9,220 bases of DNA. Origin: an uncultured Bacteroidales bacterium (GTDB lineage: Bacteria; Bacteroidota; Bacteroidia; Bacteroidales; UBA932). Shown one piece after another: positions 7,305 to 9,220 of this stretch. Position numbers and translations under genes: made by a program. Position 1 is the first letter of the stretch. The number at the start of each line of letters is the position of its first letter. The notes under the pieces are model-generated. The model was not told where the DNA came from, made no database searches, and worked only from the letters and a program-made list of their open reading frames with translations. The stretch lies in NCBI GenBank assembly GCA_937890845.1, contig CALADR010000293.1, positions 1 through 9,220 of the forward strand. Direction: 5' to 3'.

Positions 7305-7336
7305 AAGAGGGAACCTGTAAATACAGATTCCCTCTT
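7305..7336 (-). terminator. Strong intrinsic terminator after the FnIII lipoprotein
   Basis: The arms are 7305-7313 (aagagggaa) with 7328-7336, then ctgta (7315-7319) with tacag (7322-7326). That gives 14 base pairs, broken only by one C/A mismatch, with a 2-base tip. On the - strand the stem is followed by TTTTGG through part of its own base. It lies about 33 bases beyond the stop of the FnIII lipoprotein and separates that unit from the subtilase unit. Confidence 0.75.
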
Positions 7337-7368
7337 CCTGATATATACTGATTCCTTATTATCGAATC

Positions 7369-8835
7369 TTATCTTGCAAAAGACATATTTACTGCCATAG
7401 AATGGTATGAAACCATCGGCTGGTAGTTTTCTACCGAAGCAAATCTTTTTCCTGCAAGGGCCGATGCTGCCTCCTTCTTAGTAATGTTACATGGCAACAT
7501 AGGAGCACCTACACCCAAAGATACCTGATTTCCGACCAGAGCACCGATAGCTACAGTATTGACAAGGAATTTACCTGATGTTGTCTCTTGTTCCAGACCG
7601 TTTATAGTTCCTGTAGTTCCTGTAACATCAATTGCTGCAGGGAAGCCTCCCAAGCTGACGTTTGCGAGCTGACCCTTTTCATCATATTTGCAGCAAAGCA
7701 TTGCCAGAGATCCTACAGTTCCTTTATCATCTACAGCTACTTTAGCTTCTGAATCATAGCTGACAAAGGCAAGCTTTCCGTTAAGATCATCTCCAAGCAA
7801 AGGTTTATCTTTCGCTTCTTCTTTCTGATACACTAAAGTGAAGTCAGGGAAGAAAGGACCTTGCTCGTCAGACCCTTGCCAGCCTCTTACTACATAGAAT
7901 CCAGTGCTTACTGAAGTTGCAGGATCCTTCTCCTCAGAGATTGCCGGTATGAGTTCGAAATCAATATTTGAAGAACCTTTATCTGATGTGTACTGATAAG
8001 TCCAGACACCCGCATACTTCATGAAGTCCTCAGAACCTGTGATAGCAGGAATAGTCATCTTTTCAGTCCTATTCCAGAGACCTGACTTGCGGCCAGACTC
8101 AGTGGCTCCGATAACGAAAGCATACCACTCACCTGACTGACAAATATCATACTTGTCAGAAATATTGCCTGACTTAAGTACATCTTTCCAGGTAACCCCC
8201 ATTGCAGTCACCAACTTCTGAACTTCAGCGATGCACTCATCAAGGAAAGCGCTGATCTTCTCGTCTCCAGGATACTGCTCAGCAGGAAGAATCATAGTGA
8301 AGAATTTTTCATTACCAGCAGACTTGTCCTGAACATCTACAAAATCTGCTATAGTGAAATTCTTCTGCGAAACCATTCCTCTCTGGAATGAGACCTGCCA
8401 GTCGTTGTTTCTTTCGATTTCACCTTCTGCCCTTCCTGATCTGAACTTAAGTTCTACCGGAGTACCATAAACAGTACCGTCAGAAAGCAGACCTGTAACA
8501 ACTGCCTTGTAATCAGTGTTAGGTGTAAGACCGCTGAAATCCACCTGTCTGTTTCCGGATTTCAACACAGAAGAAACATTTCCGCCAAGCTTTGCTACCT
8601 CAGCAGATACGATGGCTGAAGCCGGAGAATTGACGTCAGAAGAACAGAAACAATACCAAGTATCAGCCTCTGACCCTGTGGAAGAAACCGCTACAGAAGC
8701 TGTTTCTCCGGTAACGTCAAGCATAACGAGCTTGAAAGACGCATTATGCTCGTCATTCTTGGCGTCATCTTTAGTACATCCCGCAAACGCAGCCAAAGTC
8801 AACGAAGCTGCAAATGCATAAATAATTTTTTTCAT
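7369..8835 (-). CDS. Lipoprotein with one fibronectin type III-like domain
   Basis: This 488-residue protein has a signal peptide with lipobox F17-A18-G19-C20. The mature start, TKDDAKNDEH, is charged, which fits export to the outer membrane surface in Bacteroidota. Residues about 32-135 look like a fibronectin type III domain: ASFKLVMLDVTGETASVAV opens the fold and the FSGLTPNTDYKAVVTGL segment is the typical later-strand motif. The next section (about 145-265) has a mixed helix and strand pattern containing GEWYAFVIGATESG. The remainder (about 270-488) is mostly beta-strand with many Gly and Thr. I do not recognise a family for either of these parts, and no catalytic motif is visible. It starts 10 bases after the upstream partial gene, so they form one operon ended by the terminator at 7305-7336. 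A binding or scaffolding role on the cell surface is inference. Confidence 0.82.
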   Translation of the reverse strand: MKKIIYAFAASLTLAAFAGCTKDDAKNDEHNASFKLVMLDVTGETASVAVSSTGSEADTWYCFCSSDVNSPASAIVSAEVAKLGGNVSSVLKSGNRQVDFSGLTPNTDYKAVVTGLLSDGTVYGTPVELKFRSGRAEGEIERNNDWQVSFQRGMVSQKNFTIADFVDVQDKSAGNEKFFTMILPAEQYPGDEKISAFLDECIAEVQKLVTAMGVTWKDVLKSGNISDKYDICQSGEWYAFVIGATESGRKSGLWNRTEKMTIPAITGSEDFMKYAGVWTYQYTSDKGSSNIDFELIPAISEEKDPATSVSTGFYVVRGWQGSDEQGPFFPDFTLVYQKEEAKDKPLLGDDLNGKLAFVSYDSEAKVAVDDKGTVGSLAMLCCKYDEKGQLANVSLGGFPAAIDVTGTTGTINGLEQETTSGKFLVNTVAIGALVGNQVSLGVGAPMLPCNITKKEAASALAGKRFASVENYQPMVSYHSMAVNMSFAR

Positions 8836-8845
8836 AACCTGATTT

Positions 8846-9220
8846 TTATTGGAGTTTTATAGTATCCTGCGACTGGCCGATAGATCCGCCCACGTCAGGA
8901 ACTGAATAATCAAACATGAAAATTAGAGTATTATCCTTTTTAGAATACTTTGCTCCAAGAATCTTTGCATAAATAGGAGCAGTATTTCCTGCCTGATCAA
9001 CCCTTGCGCTAAGTCCTGTAGCAAACATTGCATCTGCAGCCATGTTCACGACCTCGCTCTGGCCGTCCCACTGGAAAACGATAGGCTCTCCACCACCTGA
9101 CCAGGTATTTGTTACCCTGTAGGTTCCAAGAATTGCAGAGTACTCAAGATCTACAGGAAACTCTGCAGGAGAACCTGGCTGTCCCAAAATCGGAGAAGAA
9201 TATACTCCACGCTTTGCATA
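8846..9220 (-). CDS. C-terminal part of an unrecognised envelope protein (start outside window)
   Basis: The last 124 residues are present; the frame stays open to the window edge, reading YAKRGVYSSPIL before GQPGSPAEF. The TTG at 9187 is not a convincing start. The segment is rich in beta-strand-like stretches (YSAILGTYRVTNTW, PIVFQWDG, NTLIFMFDYSV), with an aromatic-rich fold such as is seen in small Bacteroidota surface lipoproteins encoded after SusC/SusD-type pairs. I cannot assign a family from this fragment. Its stop is 10 bases before the FnIII lipoprotein start, so the two are in one operon. The signal peptide and the nature of the upstream genes lie outside the window. Confidence 0.75.
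   Translation of the reverse strand, partial: YAKRGVYSSPILGQPGSPAEFPVDLEYSAILGTYRVTNTWSGGGEPIVFQWDGQSEVVNMAADAMFATGLSARVDQAGNTAPIYAKILGAKYSKKDNTLIFMFDYSVPDVGGSIGQSQDTIKLQ

Noticed and set aside
9185..9187. TTG as start of a 113-residue gene
   Set aside because: The frame is open to the window edge and reads as protein before it, so the real start is outside.

Overview
The window looks like a chromosomal segment of a member of the Bacteroidales (phylum Bacteroidota). The evidence is a UvrA and a ThrRS-domain/uridine-kinase-type fusion with Bacteroidota-style sequence, three complete lipoproteins whose mature N-termini carry charged residues just after the lipobox cysteine, start codons without strong Shine-Dalgarno sequences, and AT-rich gaps. 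No rRNA, tRNA, CRISPR array, transposase or phage gene was found.

Left part, + strand (1-4226): the 3' six-sevenths or so of uvrA, the damage-recognition ATPase of nucleotide excision repair, runs in from the left edge and ends at 2428. A hairpin with a T-rich 3' side (2452-2485) separates it from a 572-residue nucleoside (uridine-type) kinase that carries a threonyl-tRNA-synthetase-like N-terminal half.

Middle (4227-4583): a 357-base gap between convergent genes. It holds a weak hairpin, a 103-bp nested palindrome whose inverted repeats share one axis (4351-4453), and a small perfect hairpin. Parts of the palindrome can serve as terminators for both strands. Its overall shape, with imperfect 19-bp terminal inverted repeats, also resembles a miniature inverted-repeat element.

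Right part, - strand (4584-9220): four genes read right to left. They are the C-terminal end of an unrecognised protein (cut by the window edge), a 488-residue lipoprotein with one fibronectin type III-like domain, a 675-residue lipoprotein subtilase (family S8) with an intact catalytic triad, and a 163-residue lipocalin-like lipoprotein. A strong terminator (7305-7336) splits them into two transcription units: partial gene plus FnIII lipoprotein, and subtilase plus lipocalin-like lipoprotein. This suggests a cell-envelope, probably surface-exposed, proteolysis or peptide-handling locus. The genes beyond the right edge, perhaps a SusC/SusD-type pair, would be needed to test that. The most unusual item is the nested palindrome between the two halves; I see no clear case for a wholly new multi-gene system.
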